The translations under genes and the position numbers were made by a program. Below, piece after piece: positions 27,444 through 36,642 of a stretch of 64,000 nucleotides of DNA. Within the stretch, counting starts at the first letter, position 1, and the number at the start of each line of letters is the position of its first letter. The stretch comes from DATGSL01 sp964645585 (GTDB lineage: Bacteria; Verrucomicrobiota; Verrucomicrobiia; Opitutales; T3Sed10-336): contig CAZYAN010000018.1 of assembly GCA_964645585.1 (NCBI GenBank), forward strand, positions 1 through 64,000. The letters run 5' to 3'. Below the pieces are notes generated by a model that saw nothing but the letters and a program-made list of their open reading frames with translations, had not been told where the DNA came from and made no database searches.

Positions 27444-29183
27444 TCACACGGGCGCTCTGCCGGAGCCGGTCTCCGGTTCGTGCCGGGTTTGTTCCACGGA
27501 TTCCGGCTTCGTTTCTTGCGCCGCGGATCCAGAGGTCGCGGATTCGTCGCGAAAATGATAGCCAATCGCCGTTAAATGTCCGCTGATCCGGCGGAGGCCG
27601 TTTAACATATCAAGAAAGTAGGAACTGCCGTCGAGACTGCCCGGCTGATGCTGACGAAGGGCCGCGTAATGCTCCGCCTGCAGGCGCAGAAACATTTCCT
27701 TTGCCTCCTCCTTGTCGCCCAGCAAATCAGCGGCGAGCTGCTTGCTCCGGGTTGCCAGGGTGTTGATCGCAAGGTCAAAGCGTCGAAGGATCAGGTTAAA
27801 GAACAGGTGAAGCCTGTCCGCGTCGCCCTCGGCCAGGTGTTCGCCGTGGCCTTCCTTTTTCACAATCTGATAACAGAGATTCCGGTCGACAATATCCGCG
27901 ATCGCTTCAAGGTCGCTCGTGAAGCTCATCAAGGCGAATTGCAAACGGCTGTCGCGCCCGCCCATCGACTCTTCACTCAAGCGGCTGAGGTAGCGCTTGA
28001 TGTCGTTGTTCATCTCGTCGATCTCATCATCCTTCGCCTGCAACTGCCGTGCCAGATCGACATTGCCGGTTGAAAAGCAGACGAGGAAATTTTCGAGCAT
28101 CGTTCGAACCTCCTCGGCCATCAGCAGTGTCTGCCGCGTCGCGTTGGCCAGCGCCATCGACGGGCTCTCAAGGGCCGCGTCATCGAGAAAGTTCTCGGGC
28201 CGCCCCTTGAGGCGGGCACTGTCCGCGGCGGCCTCGGAGGGCGCTAAGGTTGTCTCGACAAATCGATAGAGCTTGTTGACCAGCGGCAATCCGAGCAGCG
28301 CGACGGCTACGTTGAACGCGGTGTGAAAATTCGCCGCCTGCCGCGAAGCGTGTCCAGGAGTCATTCCCCATAACTCCAGCAGTTGCTCGAGACCGACGAA
28401 GAGCACCCCCGCCACCGTCGCTTTCAGTATCAGGTTCGCGCCCCCGAGCCGGCGTCCTTCCAGCGTCGGCCATCCGGCCACCAGCGCCGTGCAGGCGACA
28501 CCGAGATTCGCTCCGAGCACGACGGGAACGAGAAACTCGAGGCCGCCGATCCCGCCCTGGGCGAGCGCGATCGCGAGACCGATTGCCGCCGTCGAACTTT
28601 GCAACGCGAACGCGAGGATCGCGGATGCCAGGATGAGCACGAACGGATAGTCCTTCAAAATCGTCAAAATCTGACCAAAGGCGCCGTCCGCCGGAATGGT
28701 ACCCGCCGTCTCCGAGATCACCGAGATGCCAAGGAAAATAAACCCGAGCGCGAGGAGACATTGGCCGACACCGCGAAAGACGTCGCGCTTCAGAAATTGA
28801 AAGGCGATAATCCCGGCGACCAGGAAGACCGCGAACGCGTTGGACGCTTTGAACGCCAGCATCTGGACCATCACCGTCATCCCGATGTTCGCGCCGAGGA
28901 AGACCGCGAGCATCCGATCGGCGGTCAGGTTTCCGGTTCGCAACATCCGAACGGTCACGAGCGCCAGCGTTGTCGAGGAGGGCGCCACCGTCGCGATGCA
29001 TACTCCCGCCGCGAAAGCTCGCAGCCGGTGGGCGGTCATGTCATGGAGCCATTCGACCAGCCGCTGGCCGAACAGCCGATCCAGGCCTTTTCGCAAAAAA
29101 CGCGCGCCAAACAGAATCAGCGCGACGCCCGCGAGAATCGTGAAGAAAGCAAAGTCTCCTCCTGAACTGATCTCCGCGATCAT
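27444..29183 (-). CDS. Na/Pi cotransporter family protein with PhoU-like C terminus
   Basis: The ATG at 29183 is chosen because a near-perfect Shine-Dalgarno GGAGGTGAT lies ten bases before it; an upstream ATG at 29246 lacks one. The 579-residue product has about eight membrane segments with the two Na/Pi repeats, recognisable by VAPSSTTLALVTV near 60 and ALQSSTAAIGLAIALA near 190. The C-terminal 220 residues are helical and PhoU-like (MEEVRTMLENFLVC, FTSDLEAIADIVDRNL). Members of this class move phosphate or related anions with sodium, or act in c-di-AMP-type regulation. Co-location with glpD fits glycerophosphate use. Confidence 0.9.
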   Translation of the reverse strand: MIAEISSGGDFAFFTILAGVALILFGARFLRKGLDRLFGQRLVEWLHDMTAHRLRAFAAGVCIATVAPSSTTLALVTVRMLRTGNLTADRMLAVFLGANIGMTVMVQMLAFKASNAFAVFLVAGIIAFQFLKRDVFRGVGQCLLALGFIFLGISVISETAGTIPADGAFGQILTILKDYPFVLILASAILAFALQSSTAAIGLAIALAQGGIGGLEFLVPVVLGANLGVACTALVAGWPTLEGRRLGGANLILKATVAGVLFVGLEQLLELWGMTPGHASRQAANFHTAFNVAVALLGLPLVNKLYRFVETTLAPSEAAADSARLKGRPENFLDDAALESPSMALANATRQTLLMAEEVRTMLENFLVCFSTGNVDLARQLQAKDDEIDEMNNDIKRYLSRLSEESMGGRDSRLQFALMSFTSDLEAIADIVDRNLCYQIVKKEGHGEHLAEGDADRLHLFFNLILRRFDLAINTLATRSKQLAADLLGDKEEAKEMFLRLQAEHYAALRQHQPGSLDGSSYFLDMLNGLRRISGHLTAIGYHFRDESATSGSAAQETKPESVEQTRHEPETGSGRAPV

Positions 29184-29310
29184 TCCCGGATCACCTCCGC
29201 AACGAGAGACGTTGATTCTTCCCCCTTCAGGCGCGGAGATCGGCATTGCAAAGAAACCACAGCAAAGGCTACGTTGGGGATGCTTGTCATCACAGTGAAC
29301 CGTCAGCCAG

Positions 29311-29340
29311 AATGTAGGCCCAATGTCATATTCCCGTCAA
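29311..29340 (-). promoter_or_regulatory. Possible promoter of the Na/Pi-glpD-PLD operon
   Basis: On the minus strand TTGACG (29340-29335) and TACATT (29316-29311) are spaced by 18 bases, a reasonable sigma-70-like pair. Transcription would start near 29304, before the Na/Pi start codon at 29183. This is an eye-matched motif only. Confidence 0.35.
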
Positions 29341-29452
29341 GAAAGCTTTTATTACAAATACGCATAATGGTCGGCGAGCGCCAGAATTCGTGTTTTGACC
29401 CGGCCGGCCGCCTTGTCGCCGCCCGATCTCCCTTCCGTGATTTTTTGCCGGC

Positions 29453-30022
29453 ATGAACCTTCCCTTCCTCGCGCAACGGATACGCGAAATTCGCAAGAAA
29501 CGGATGCTGACTCTCGAGCAGCTCGCCGATCGCACCCAGCTGACCCAAAGCGTGCTCTCAAAGGTCGAGAATTGCCGGGTGACTCCCTCGCTCGCCGCGC
29601 TGAGCCGGATCGCCGAAGCCTTGGGAGTGACCTTATCGGAGCTGGTTGCCGGGATGGACGACGAGCGGCCAATGATCGTCGTGCGCGGCGACGAAAATTT
29701 TCCCTGCACCGGCGGCCCCAAGGGAAAGCTCGAGTGCCGCTCACTCGCGCCGACGCGGCACCAAAAGCGGTTTGAGCCCGTTCTGCTCGAAGTCCTTTCG
29801 GGTGCCAAGGGAGGAACCCTCCCTCCGCGAAACGGTGAATTTTTCCTCTACGTCGTCGATGGAGCGGTCAGGGTCAAAAGCGGCGACGAAAACTGCGAGC
29901 TGGCCGCGGGCGACGCCGTCTACCTGACGACCAGCGAGAACCCGCGCGTCTTAAGCGCAAATGGAGCGCCCGCCAAATGCCTCTGCGTCTGGTCCGGCGA
30001 TGAAAGCCGCCTGAGCCCGTAA
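29453..30022 (+). CDS. XRE-family transcriptional regulator with C-terminal cupin domain
   Basis: 189 residues. The N-terminal helix-turn-helix (residues about 7-62, LEQLADRTQLTQSVLSKVENCRVTPSLAALSRIAEALG) is typical XRE. The second half is a cupin sensor domain (LPPRNGEFFLYVVDGAVRVKS, then LAAGDAVYLTTSENPRVL). Such regulators often bind a small effector in the cupin. It lies between divergent glycerol genes, with 206 bases to the Na/Pi start on one side and 135 bases to the glpK stop on the other, so control of these genes is a reasonable but untested idea. Confidence 0.88.
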   Translation: MNLPFLAQRIREIRKKRMLTLEQLADRTQLTQSVLSKVENCRVTPSLAALSRIAEALGVTLSELVAGMDDERPMIVVRGDENFPCTGGPKGKLECRSLAPTRHQKRFEPVLLEVLSGAKGGTLPPRNGEFFLYVVDGAVRVKSGDENCELAAGDAVYLTTSENPRVLSANGAPAKCLCVWSGDESRLSP

Positions 30023-30157
30023 ACCTTTTGCGCTTTCGACCCCTGCAAGCTCGGAGCCTTACGCCACGTTTGATTTAGGCGGCGCAGGTTGACTCTCCGT
30101 GGTCGAGCCCTGCGGACGGAAGGCGCTGAAGCGTTACCGGCCGCGAACTTCCGGAAC

Positions 30158-31639
30158 TCAATCGGTGGCGCGATCGAGCGCGTCGGACCATCGCTGACGC
30201 GCCGCGCTTGCTTCCGCCGGCGAAAGTTGCGGCTCAAACAGGCGATCAAGATCCCAGCGTTTGCCGATCTCGTCAATCCCGTCCCAAAACCCGACCGCGA
30301 GCCCGGCAAGCGCTGCCGCGCCCAGCGCTTTGGTTTCGGATACCTTCGGCCGCGCCACGCGGTTTTGCAGCAGATCGCTCTGGATTTGCATCAACAGGTC
30401 GTTCCTCGCCGCTGGACCGTCAACACGGAGCTCCTTGAGGACGATTGCCGAATCGGCCTCCATCGCGTGCAGGACGTCAACGGTTTGAAACGCGATCGCC
30501 TCCAGCGCCGCTCTCGCTACATGGGCAGCCGTCGTCGCATCCGTAAAGCCGATCATGGTGCCTCGCACCTGGGAATTCCAATACGGCGCCCCCAGCCCGG
30601 CATCCGCCGGAACGAGCGTCAGGCCGCCCGTGTCACTGACGCGCGCGGCGAACGCCTCAATGTCACTGACGTCCCGGATAAGGCCAAGTCCGTTTCGAAG
30701 CCACTGCACAATGGTCCCGGCGCTCAGAATACTTCCTTCCAGTGCGTATTCGGTCTGGTCTCCGATCTTCCACGCGACCGTCGTCAGAAGGTTGTTGTCC
30801 GACATCACCGGCGTCTCGCCGGTATTCATGAGCACGAAACAACCTGTTCCAAACGTCGCCTTCGCCATGCCGGATTGTGTGCAGGCCTGGCCGAAGAGCG
30901 CCGCATGCTGATCGCCCGCGATTCCTGCCACGGGCACGCCGTCAAGCGGGCCTCCATTGGCTACTGTCCCATACGCGTCACTGCTCGCCCGCACCTCCGG
31001 CAGCAGCGCCTGGGGGATAGCAAACAATTCGCATAACATCGGGTCCCAGCGCTGCTCGTCGATGTTGTACAGAAGCGTCCGGGAAGCATTGGTAATGTCA
31101 GTGGCGTGAACCTTTCCGCCCGTCAATTTCCAGAGCAGCCAGGCATCGACCGTCCCAAAAGCCAAATCCCCCCGATCGGCTCGATCGCGCGCGCCGTCGA
31201 TGTTGTCGAGAATCCAGCGTATCTTGGGAGCGGAGAAATACGAATCGATAACGAGACCGGTTCGCGAACGGACGATGTCATCGTGCCCCGCCGCCCGCAG
31301 GCGCTCGCAAATTTCCTCTGTCCGCCGGTCCTGCCAGCCAATAGCCGGTGAAATCGCGCGTCCGGTTGCCCGTTCCCACACAAGGGTGGTTTCGCGCTGA
31401 TTGGTGATGCCAATTGCAGCGATCTCCTTTCCTTGCAATCCGGCCTCCGCCAACGCTTCCATCGCAACTTCGCACTGAGACGACCAGATTTCCTCCGGAT
31501 CATGCTCGACCCAGCTGGCGCGTGGTGTCGTCCGTGAAAGGGCCTTTCGCGCCACCGAAACGACCGTTCCTTTCGCATCGAAAACGAGCGCACGCGAACG
31601 GGTCGTACCCAGGTCCAGGGCTAGAAGAAATTTTTTCAT
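30158..31639 (-). CDS. glpK: Glycerol kinase
   Basis: GlpK phosphorylates glycerol to glycerol-3-phosphate, the substrate of GlpD. The 493-residue protein has the FGGY kinase layout: LALDLGTTRSRALVFDAKG at the N terminus (most GlpKs have DQGTTSSR here), GITNQRETTLVWERATG near residue 77, GTVDAWLLWKLTGG near 165, and the C-terminal LVPADAGLGAPYWN. It ends 135 bases from the convergent XRE-cupin gene; the gap has no obvious terminator. It is a single-gene unit between two plus-strand genes. The spacer upstream (31640-32002) shows no clear promoter. Confidence 0.94.
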   Translation of the reverse strand: MKKFLLALDLGTTRSRALVFDAKGTVVSVARKALSRTTPRASWVEHDPEEIWSSQCEVAMEALAEAGLQGKEIAAIGITNQRETTLVWERATGRAISPAIGWQDRRTEEICERLRAAGHDDIVRSRTGLVIDSYFSAPKIRWILDNIDGARDRADRGDLAFGTVDAWLLWKLTGGKVHATDITNASRTLLYNIDEQRWDPMLCELFAIPQALLPEVRASSDAYGTVANGGPLDGVPVAGIAGDQHAALFGQACTQSGMAKATFGTGCFVLMNTGETPVMSDNNLLTTVAWKIGDQTEYALEGSILSAGTIVQWLRNGLGLIRDVSDIEAFAARVSDTGGLTLVPADAGLGAPYWNSQVRGTMIGFTDATTAAHVARAALEAIAFQTVDVLHAMEADSAIVLKELRVDGPAARNDLLMQIQSDLLQNRVARPKVSETKALGAAALAGLAVGFWDGIDEIGKRWDLDRLFEPQLSPAEASAARQRWSDALDRATD

Positions 31640-32002
31640 GGCGCAGGTGGGACGCTACGCCGCCCCGCCTTGGCGATCAAGGCTTGAGTCAACACGGAAA
31701 CGCGCTCCCCGCTGGCGCACTTGATGCAACAGAGAAACCGCACAATGAAAAGCTGAATCGCCGCGAAAATCGACGGCATTGCCGCCTCCGCGGAAGGCTC
31801 TTGCCTTTCAACCGCGATCTTCGCAACTATCGTTTAAACTCACCCGTGTAATGACTTTATCTGGAAAGATTTTCGATTGCGCGGCTCCGCAATCCCGGCC
31901 TCGCGTCCATCCGCTTCGTTCTCCCGCGAGCACTTCGTTTCGCCCGCGTATGACCGGCTTCGCCTCCGTCGGCCTGAGCCCGCGAATTTGCCCGCATCCC
32001 TG
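31640..32002. other. 363-bp intergenic region between glpK and the first helicase
   Basis: The region between divergent glpK and the helicase gene holds no open frame that looks coding; the in-frame extension of the helicase back to 31877 is rich in Arg, Pro and Ser and looks translated from non-coding DNA. A AT-richer patch near 31855-31880 could be a promoter area. I see no RNA gene, clear promoter or terminator. Confidence 0.6.
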
Positions 32003-33823
32003 ATGAGCCATTCCGACGCCGACTCCTCTCAGCTCCGCGCTTTGCAAAACGAACTGCTCCGTCTCGTCACGGAAGAGTGCACGGCCCAGCGGAAGGCGCA
32101 TCGTGAGGGCTGGGCGCTGCCGATCCGGGAACGCGTAAAACGGGGGAAATGCATCTCCGGTCTCCGAATCATCGCCCGGCGCGAAGACGGCATCCTCGAA
32201 TGCAGCCTGCAACATAACTACTCCGACTTCCGCGAAGACGACCTTCTCTTGCTCAATCGCGGCAATCCCGGGGCCGACGGCGGAATTGACGTGACCATCT
32301 ATCGCGAGACCGACGACCGTCTCTTCCTGCGCCTCCAGCAGCCGGGGCAGCACGTCGATCTTGAGGGCGAATGGGTTCTTGATAGTAACTTCATCGATCT
32401 TGAAAAGATCTACCGCAACGCGATTGAAGCCCTCAGTCAGTCCGCCATCGGACGCGAACGCATCCTTCCGCTTATCGCCGGAGAACTGCCGTCACAGGTG
32501 GACTTGACCGAGTTTGATGAAAGTTGCGAGGCGGCCCTGCAGTCCGGACACGATGACTCCCAGGCCGAGGCTGTCGCCACCGCTGTTTCGACCGACATTT
32601 GCAGCCTTGTCCAGGGACCGCCGGGGACAGGCAAAACCCGCGCCCTCGCCCAAGTTGTCAAACAACGCGCCGCCCGCGGCGAGCGGATCCTCGTCACCAG
32701 TTTCACCCATCGGGCGATTCACAACGCCCTCAACGCGATCCACGCCTCCCAGCCCGATTGCCCCGTCGCCAAAGTCGGCTGGCGGATCTACGACCCCGAC
32801 CTCCGCGTCCCCCAGCACGAAAACTTCGCCGAACTCCCTTTCGCCAACTCCGCCTCGGCTTATGTCATCGGAGCCACTCCGTTTGCCCTCCGGTCGCAAC
32901 GTTTGCGAAATGTCGAGTTCGACACGGTGATTTTCGACGAAGCCAGTCAGGTCACCCTTCCCCTCGCCGTCATGGGAATGTTGAGCGGGCGAACGTATTT
33001 ATTTTTTGGGGACGACAAGCAACTGCCGCCCGTGCTCCAAACCGTCGACGCGGACCAGGCCCATCATTATTCCATCTTTGGACGCCTTCGCGGGCGCGGC
33101 AATCCCGAGGCGATGCTCACCACCACCTACCGCCTCAATCGCGCGTTAACCGCCTGGCCCGCCGAAGCGTTTTACAGCGGCAACCTCGCCCCCCACGAAA
33201 ACAACGCCGGCCGGCGCCTCCCTTTGCAAAACACGCCGATCGCCCACCCAGCCATTCTGGATCCCGCATCGCCGCTTGTTTACCTCGAAATGCCGGAGGG
33301 CGATTGTAAAACCCGCTCCCTCGAAGAGGCTCTGCTTGTCACGGAGCTTCTGGAGGAGGTGTATCGCTGCGGCCTCTCGCTTGCCGATGTCGGTGTCGTT
33401 ACCCCATTCCGGCGCCAGGCCCGCCAGATCCGTCAACTCCTGCGCAGCCGCGGACGGATTCCCCCCGAAGAAGTCCATCCATGCACGATCGACACGGTCG
33501 AACGCATGCAGGGGCAGGAACGCGAAATGATTCTCTGCTCTCTCACCGCCTCCGATCCCCTGTTTATTCTCAATCTTCGCAACTTTCTCTACCAGCCGCA
33601 GCGGCTCAACGTCACCGCCACCCGCGCCCGATCCAAGTTCATCTTGATCGCCAGCCGCGCGTTCCTCGCCACCGACTGCATCGACGCGAGCTTCGACGAG
33701 CAAAAAGCCCTTCTTCAATCGTTGAAGGATCGATCCGCCGTCTTTTCCTGGAACAGCGCCAGCGGGGCCGGCCGAGCCGGCGAAGCCTGTCCCCCGCGGG
33801 AGGAAATCGCATGGCCCGAATGA
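32003..33823 (+). CDS. SF1B helicase-like ATPase (Upf1/Dna2 type), first of a helicase pair
   Basis: With the ATG at 32003 the protein has 606 residues. The first 190 include a beta-rich segment like the 1B barrel of IGHMBP2/Upf1 helicases. Motifs follow in order: Walker A QGPPGTGKT near 205-212, Ia TSFTHRAIHNAL, Walker B VIFDEASQ near 311, III FFGDDKQLPPV near 333, IV/V TIDTVERMQGQEREMIL near 497, and VI RLNVTATRARSKF near 537. It should be an active NTPase acting on DNA or RNA, probably 5'-3'. Its 3' end overlaps the next helicase gene by 13 bases, so the two are co-expressed. I do not recognise this pair as a named system. Confidence 0.85.
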   Translation: MSHSDADSSQLRALQNELLRLVTEECTAQRKAHREGWALPIRERVKRGKCISGLRIIARREDGILECSLQHNYSDFREDDLLLLNRGNPGADGGIDVTIYRETDDRLFLRLQQPGQHVDLEGEWVLDSNFIDLEKIYRNAIEALSQSAIGRERILPLIAGELPSQVDLTEFDESCEAALQSGHDDSQAEAVATAVSTDICSLVQGPPGTGKTRALAQVVKQRAARGERILVTSFTHRAIHNALNAIHASQPDCPVAKVGWRIYDPDLRVPQHENFAELPFANSASAYVIGATPFALRSQRLRNVEFDTVIFDEASQVTLPLAVMGMLSGRTYLFFGDDKQLPPVLQTVDADQAHHYSIFGRLRGRGNPEAMLTTTYRLNRALTAWPAEAFYSGNLAPHENNAGRRLPLQNTPIAHPAILDPASPLVYLEMPEGDCKTRSLEEALLVTELLEEVYRCGLSLADVGVVTPFRRQARQIRQLLRSRGRIPPEEVHPCTIDTVERMQGQEREMILCSLTASDPLFILNLRNFLYQPQRLNVTATRARSKFILIASRAFLATDCIDASFDEQKALLQSLKDRSAVFSWNSASGAGRAGEACPPREEIAWPE

Positions 33824-35856
33824 TTCCCAGCCAACCGGTCGGCAAAGTCAGCCCGGAAGTCGCCACCGTATTTCGGCGCCTCAAACAGATTCCCGGCGAC
33901 GACTGCGTCTGCTGGCTCTCGCTTCCCATGACCGACGATGTGCGGCCGGAATTCCTGGTCATTTACCAGCAGCGAAACGCGTTCGTCCTGTCGGTCTCCT
34001 CCATCTCCGCGGATGCAGCGGAGGGCGTCGTTCAAGGCGGCCTCTTCGCCTCCGATGAGGAGTTGACCCCGGCCAGCTTCGGGCTTCACGAGATGAGCAT
34101 CCTCGATCAATTTTCCCGCGAGGTCGCTCGCGAGCTGGGACTCTCCGACCAGCCGGTGAATTCGCTCGAACGGGCGATTCTCTTTCCCAATGTCCCCCAG
34201 ACCACCCTCGACCGCATCCGCCAGATTCGTCCGTCTGACGGGTTCCATTTCTGGGGAAAAGAAAAACTTTCGCCCGCCGCTCTCCATGATCTGTTCTCCC
34301 GGCAAGCCGCCGGCGAAGATCCCGCATCGCCGCTGATCCAGATTCTGCGCCAGCGATTTTCTCCAGAAATTCGCATTCCATCCGCCATGGTCGGACGGCT
34401 CAAACCCCGCCGCGAAATCGAAGCCGGGCTGACCCGCGACCTGCTCGATCTCGATCAGGAAATGGTGGTGAAACTCGACCTTGCCCTCTCACCCGACGCC
34501 GAGGAAGCCGTATCCGCGATCCGGACACGGCTTGTCACCGGAGTCGCGGGCAGCGGAAAATCGCTCGTGCTCCTGTATCGCGCGATGATCCTCGCCCGGC
34601 TCCACCCGAATTCCCGCCTGCTCATTCTCACCCACAACCGGCCTCTCAACGGAGACTTGCGCGATCGATTCCTCCGCCTCTGCCGCGACGCCTCCACGGA
34701 ATGGGGCACGTTCTATCAATGGTGTCATCGCCGCATGAAGCAGCATTGGCGGGATCTGGTTAAACCCGGCGAACGCCGCGATGCCATCGACCGTATCACC
34801 GCATCGGGTACGACCGCGAAAAGAGGTTTCTCAACGGATTTCCTTCTTGAAGAGATTGACTGGATCAAAGATCACGGCATTACCAGCCTCCGCGATTACC
34901 TTTCCGCTCCCCGCACCGGGCGCGGTCACGCCCTGCAGGAAGGACAGCGCCGCGACATTTTCACGATTTACAAAGAATACCAGGAGTGGCTGATCGAGCG
35001 CGGCGCGGATGACTGGTCCAATATTCCTTTGCGGTTCCTCCGACTCCTCGACGCGGGTCAGCTCAAGCTGCCGCTCTACGATTTCATCTTCATCGATGAA
35101 GCTCAGTTTTTCGCGCCCGTCTGGTTCGAGATCGTAAAACGCGCGGTCCGCCCGGACGGAGGCCAGCTCTTCATGGCGGCCGATCCGACCCAGGGATTTT
35201 TAAAACGCCGCGTCTCTTGGAGCGGAAGCGGACTGGACGTTCGCGGACGCAGCATGAAGCTCCAGCAATCGTATCGAAACAGCCGCCAGATCCTGACCTT
35301 CGCCGCCCGTTTCTACCGCAGCCGTCTCCCGGAAGATGACGAGGAAATCAATCTTCCCGAACCCGGCGACTGGCAAAATCTTCCCGCCGGTCCCGAGCCC
35401 CGTTTCATCCAGCTCGACGCCGCCCAGGATTTGATCACCCGGACGGCGAACGAAGTGCTGGAAGCCATCGAAACAGGTTTCCCCGCAGGGCGGGTTCTCG
35501 TGCTGGCCGCCGACGGATCCATGACGGAACCCCTGATCCAGGCGATCAACCGTCACGGCGATCACGCGATCAATGTCCAGCAAGCGTTCCACCCCAATAA
35601 AGTAAAGGTTTGCAGCCTGAACGCCGGCACCGGCCTCGAAGCCCCCGTCGTATTTCTGGTCGGCCTCGACACCCTCTTCGAACGCGAAGAAGACTTCGCC
35701 CTCTCCTCCGGCGAACGGGAAGAACGCATACGCGACAATACCCGCCGCATCTACATGGCCATGACCCGCGCCAGCCAACTCCTCGTCATCCTCGTCCGAA
35801 CCGAAAAAGCCCGCCTCGCCCTCCAAGCCGCCCCAAGCGAGTGCAGGCCCGGTTAA
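33811..35856 (+). CDS. UvrD-like SF1A helicase with degenerate NERD-like N-terminal domain
   Basis: 681 residues. The start at 33811 has a good ribosome-binding site (GGAGGAAA, 6 bases before) inside the end of the first helicase gene. The N-terminal 60-70 residues follow the pattern of a NERD (nuclease-related) domain, but where active NERD domains have an Asp-Phe and an E-x-K pair, this protein has PEFLVI and VLSVSS, so the acid and Lys residues of the E-x-K pair are missing. Helicase motifs are Walker A GVAGSGKS near 243, Walker B FIFIDEAQFF near 425, QQSYRNSRQIL near 490 and MAMTRASQLLVIL near 655. It is probably a 3'-5' translocase without nuclease activity. Confidence 0.82.
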   Translation: MARMIPSQPVGKVSPEVATVFRRLKQIPGDDCVCWLSLPMTDDVRPEFLVIYQQRNAFVLSVSSISADAAEGVVQGGLFASDEELTPASFGLHEMSILDQFSREVARELGLSDQPVNSLERAILFPNVPQTTLDRIRQIRPSDGFHFWGKEKLSPAALHDLFSRQAAGEDPASPLIQILRQRFSPEIRIPSAMVGRLKPRREIEAGLTRDLLDLDQEMVVKLDLALSPDAEEAVSAIRTRLVTGVAGSGKSLVLLYRAMILARLHPNSRLLILTHNRPLNGDLRDRFLRLCRDASTEWGTFYQWCHRRMKQHWRDLVKPGERRDAIDRITASGTTAKRGFSTDFLLEEIDWIKDHGITSLRDYLSAPRTGRGHALQEGQRRDIFTIYKEYQEWLIERGADDWSNIPLRFLRLLDAGQLKLPLYDFIFIDEAQFFAPVWFEIVKRAVRPDGGQLFMAADPTQGFLKRRVSWSGSGLDVRGRSMKLQQSYRNSRQILTFAARFYRSRLPEDDEEINLPEPGDWQNLPAGPEPRFIQLDAAQDLITRTANEVLEAIETGFPAGRVLVLAADGSMTEPLIQAINRHGDHAINVQQAFHPNKVKVCSLNAGTGLEAPVVFLVGLDTLFEREEDFALSSGEREERIRDNTRRIYMAMTRASQLLVILVRTEKARLALQAAPSECRPG

Positions 35857-35892
35857 CGTCTTTGGAGCGGAACCTATCCCCGCTTGATTCGG

Positions 35893-36642
35893 CTATTCCC
35901 GGATCCGGGACAGCGGCCGCGGCTCCCGGCTGGACGGGAGGCTCGGAAATCCCTCGTGCAGCATTCCCTCCAGTTCCCGCCCGGCGGCTTTTTTGTTTCG
36001 GCCGCCCCATTGCTTGAAGAAGAACGAGACATCGGCGCGGTTGCATTGATCACGGATGTCTGTCACCCAGGACTTTTCCATCGGTCTTGGCCTGGCACCG
36101 CTTTCGCCTCCCACGATCACCCAGTGAATCCCGGACAAATCCATTTCCGGAAGCGCCCCGATTAACGGTTCGCAGGATAAAAAGCGGATTGCGGCAGGCA
36201 CGTTGCGAAGATCATCGATGCGGGATTTCACACGTTCATCTTCCACGCTCACGCCCATCCAGATATTGCGCGACCAGCGAAGTTGGCCGGCCACTTCCGC
36301 CAGTCGGCGACTGCGTTTGGTGAGGACTTGAAAGGTCAAATGCGGACAATCATTCATCACCTTGAAAACTTTCTGAATGAAATCCAGCGGCACCTTCTCA
36401 TGAAAGAGATCGCTCATTGAGTTGACGAAAACCATCGCCGGTTTCTTCCAACTGTAGGGAACCGCCAAAGCACTCTCATGCGTGCGGATATTGAAGCCAT
36501 CCGCATACTTTTCGAGCCCCATCGCTTTGAGTCTGCGTGACATCACCTCCGCGTAACAGAACTTGCAACCCGCCGAGACCTTGTCGCACCCGGTAGTCGG
36601 GTTCCACGTCAGTTCCGTCCATTCAATTGAGCTACTGGCCAT
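35893..36642 (-). CDS. DUF5131 (phage Gp37/Gp68-like) three-cysteine protein
   Basis: With the ATG at 36642 the protein has 249 residues (MASSSIEWTELTWNPTTGC). The family motif is the three cysteines in CDKVSAGCKFCYAE, which suggests an iron-sulfur or zinc site akin to radical SAM proteins. Other conserved parts are FVNSMSDLFHEKVPL, QVLTKRSRRL and WVIVGGESG. The gene is intact. It overlaps by 11 bases the end of the broken tcmP gene upstream, the usual two-gene order for this family. The role is unknown; phage and defence contexts are both reported. Confidence 0.85.
   Translation of the reverse strand: MASSSIEWTELTWNPTTGCDKVSAGCKFCYAEVMSRRLKAMGLEKYADGFNIRTHESALAVPYSWKKPAMVFVNSMSDLFHEKVPLDFIQKVFKVMNDCPHLTFQVLTKRSRRLAEVAGQLRWSRNIWMGVSVEDERVKSRIDDLRNVPAAIRFLSCEPLIGALPEMDLSGIHWVIVGGESGARPRPMEKSWVTDIRDQCNRADVSFFFKQWGGRNKKAAGRELEGMLHEGFPSLPSSREPRPLSRIRE

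Noticed and set aside
29183..29246. ATG at 29246 as start of the Na/Pi transporter
   Set aside because: The ATG at 29183 has a near-perfect GGAGGTGAT ribosome-binding site; the upstream one has none.
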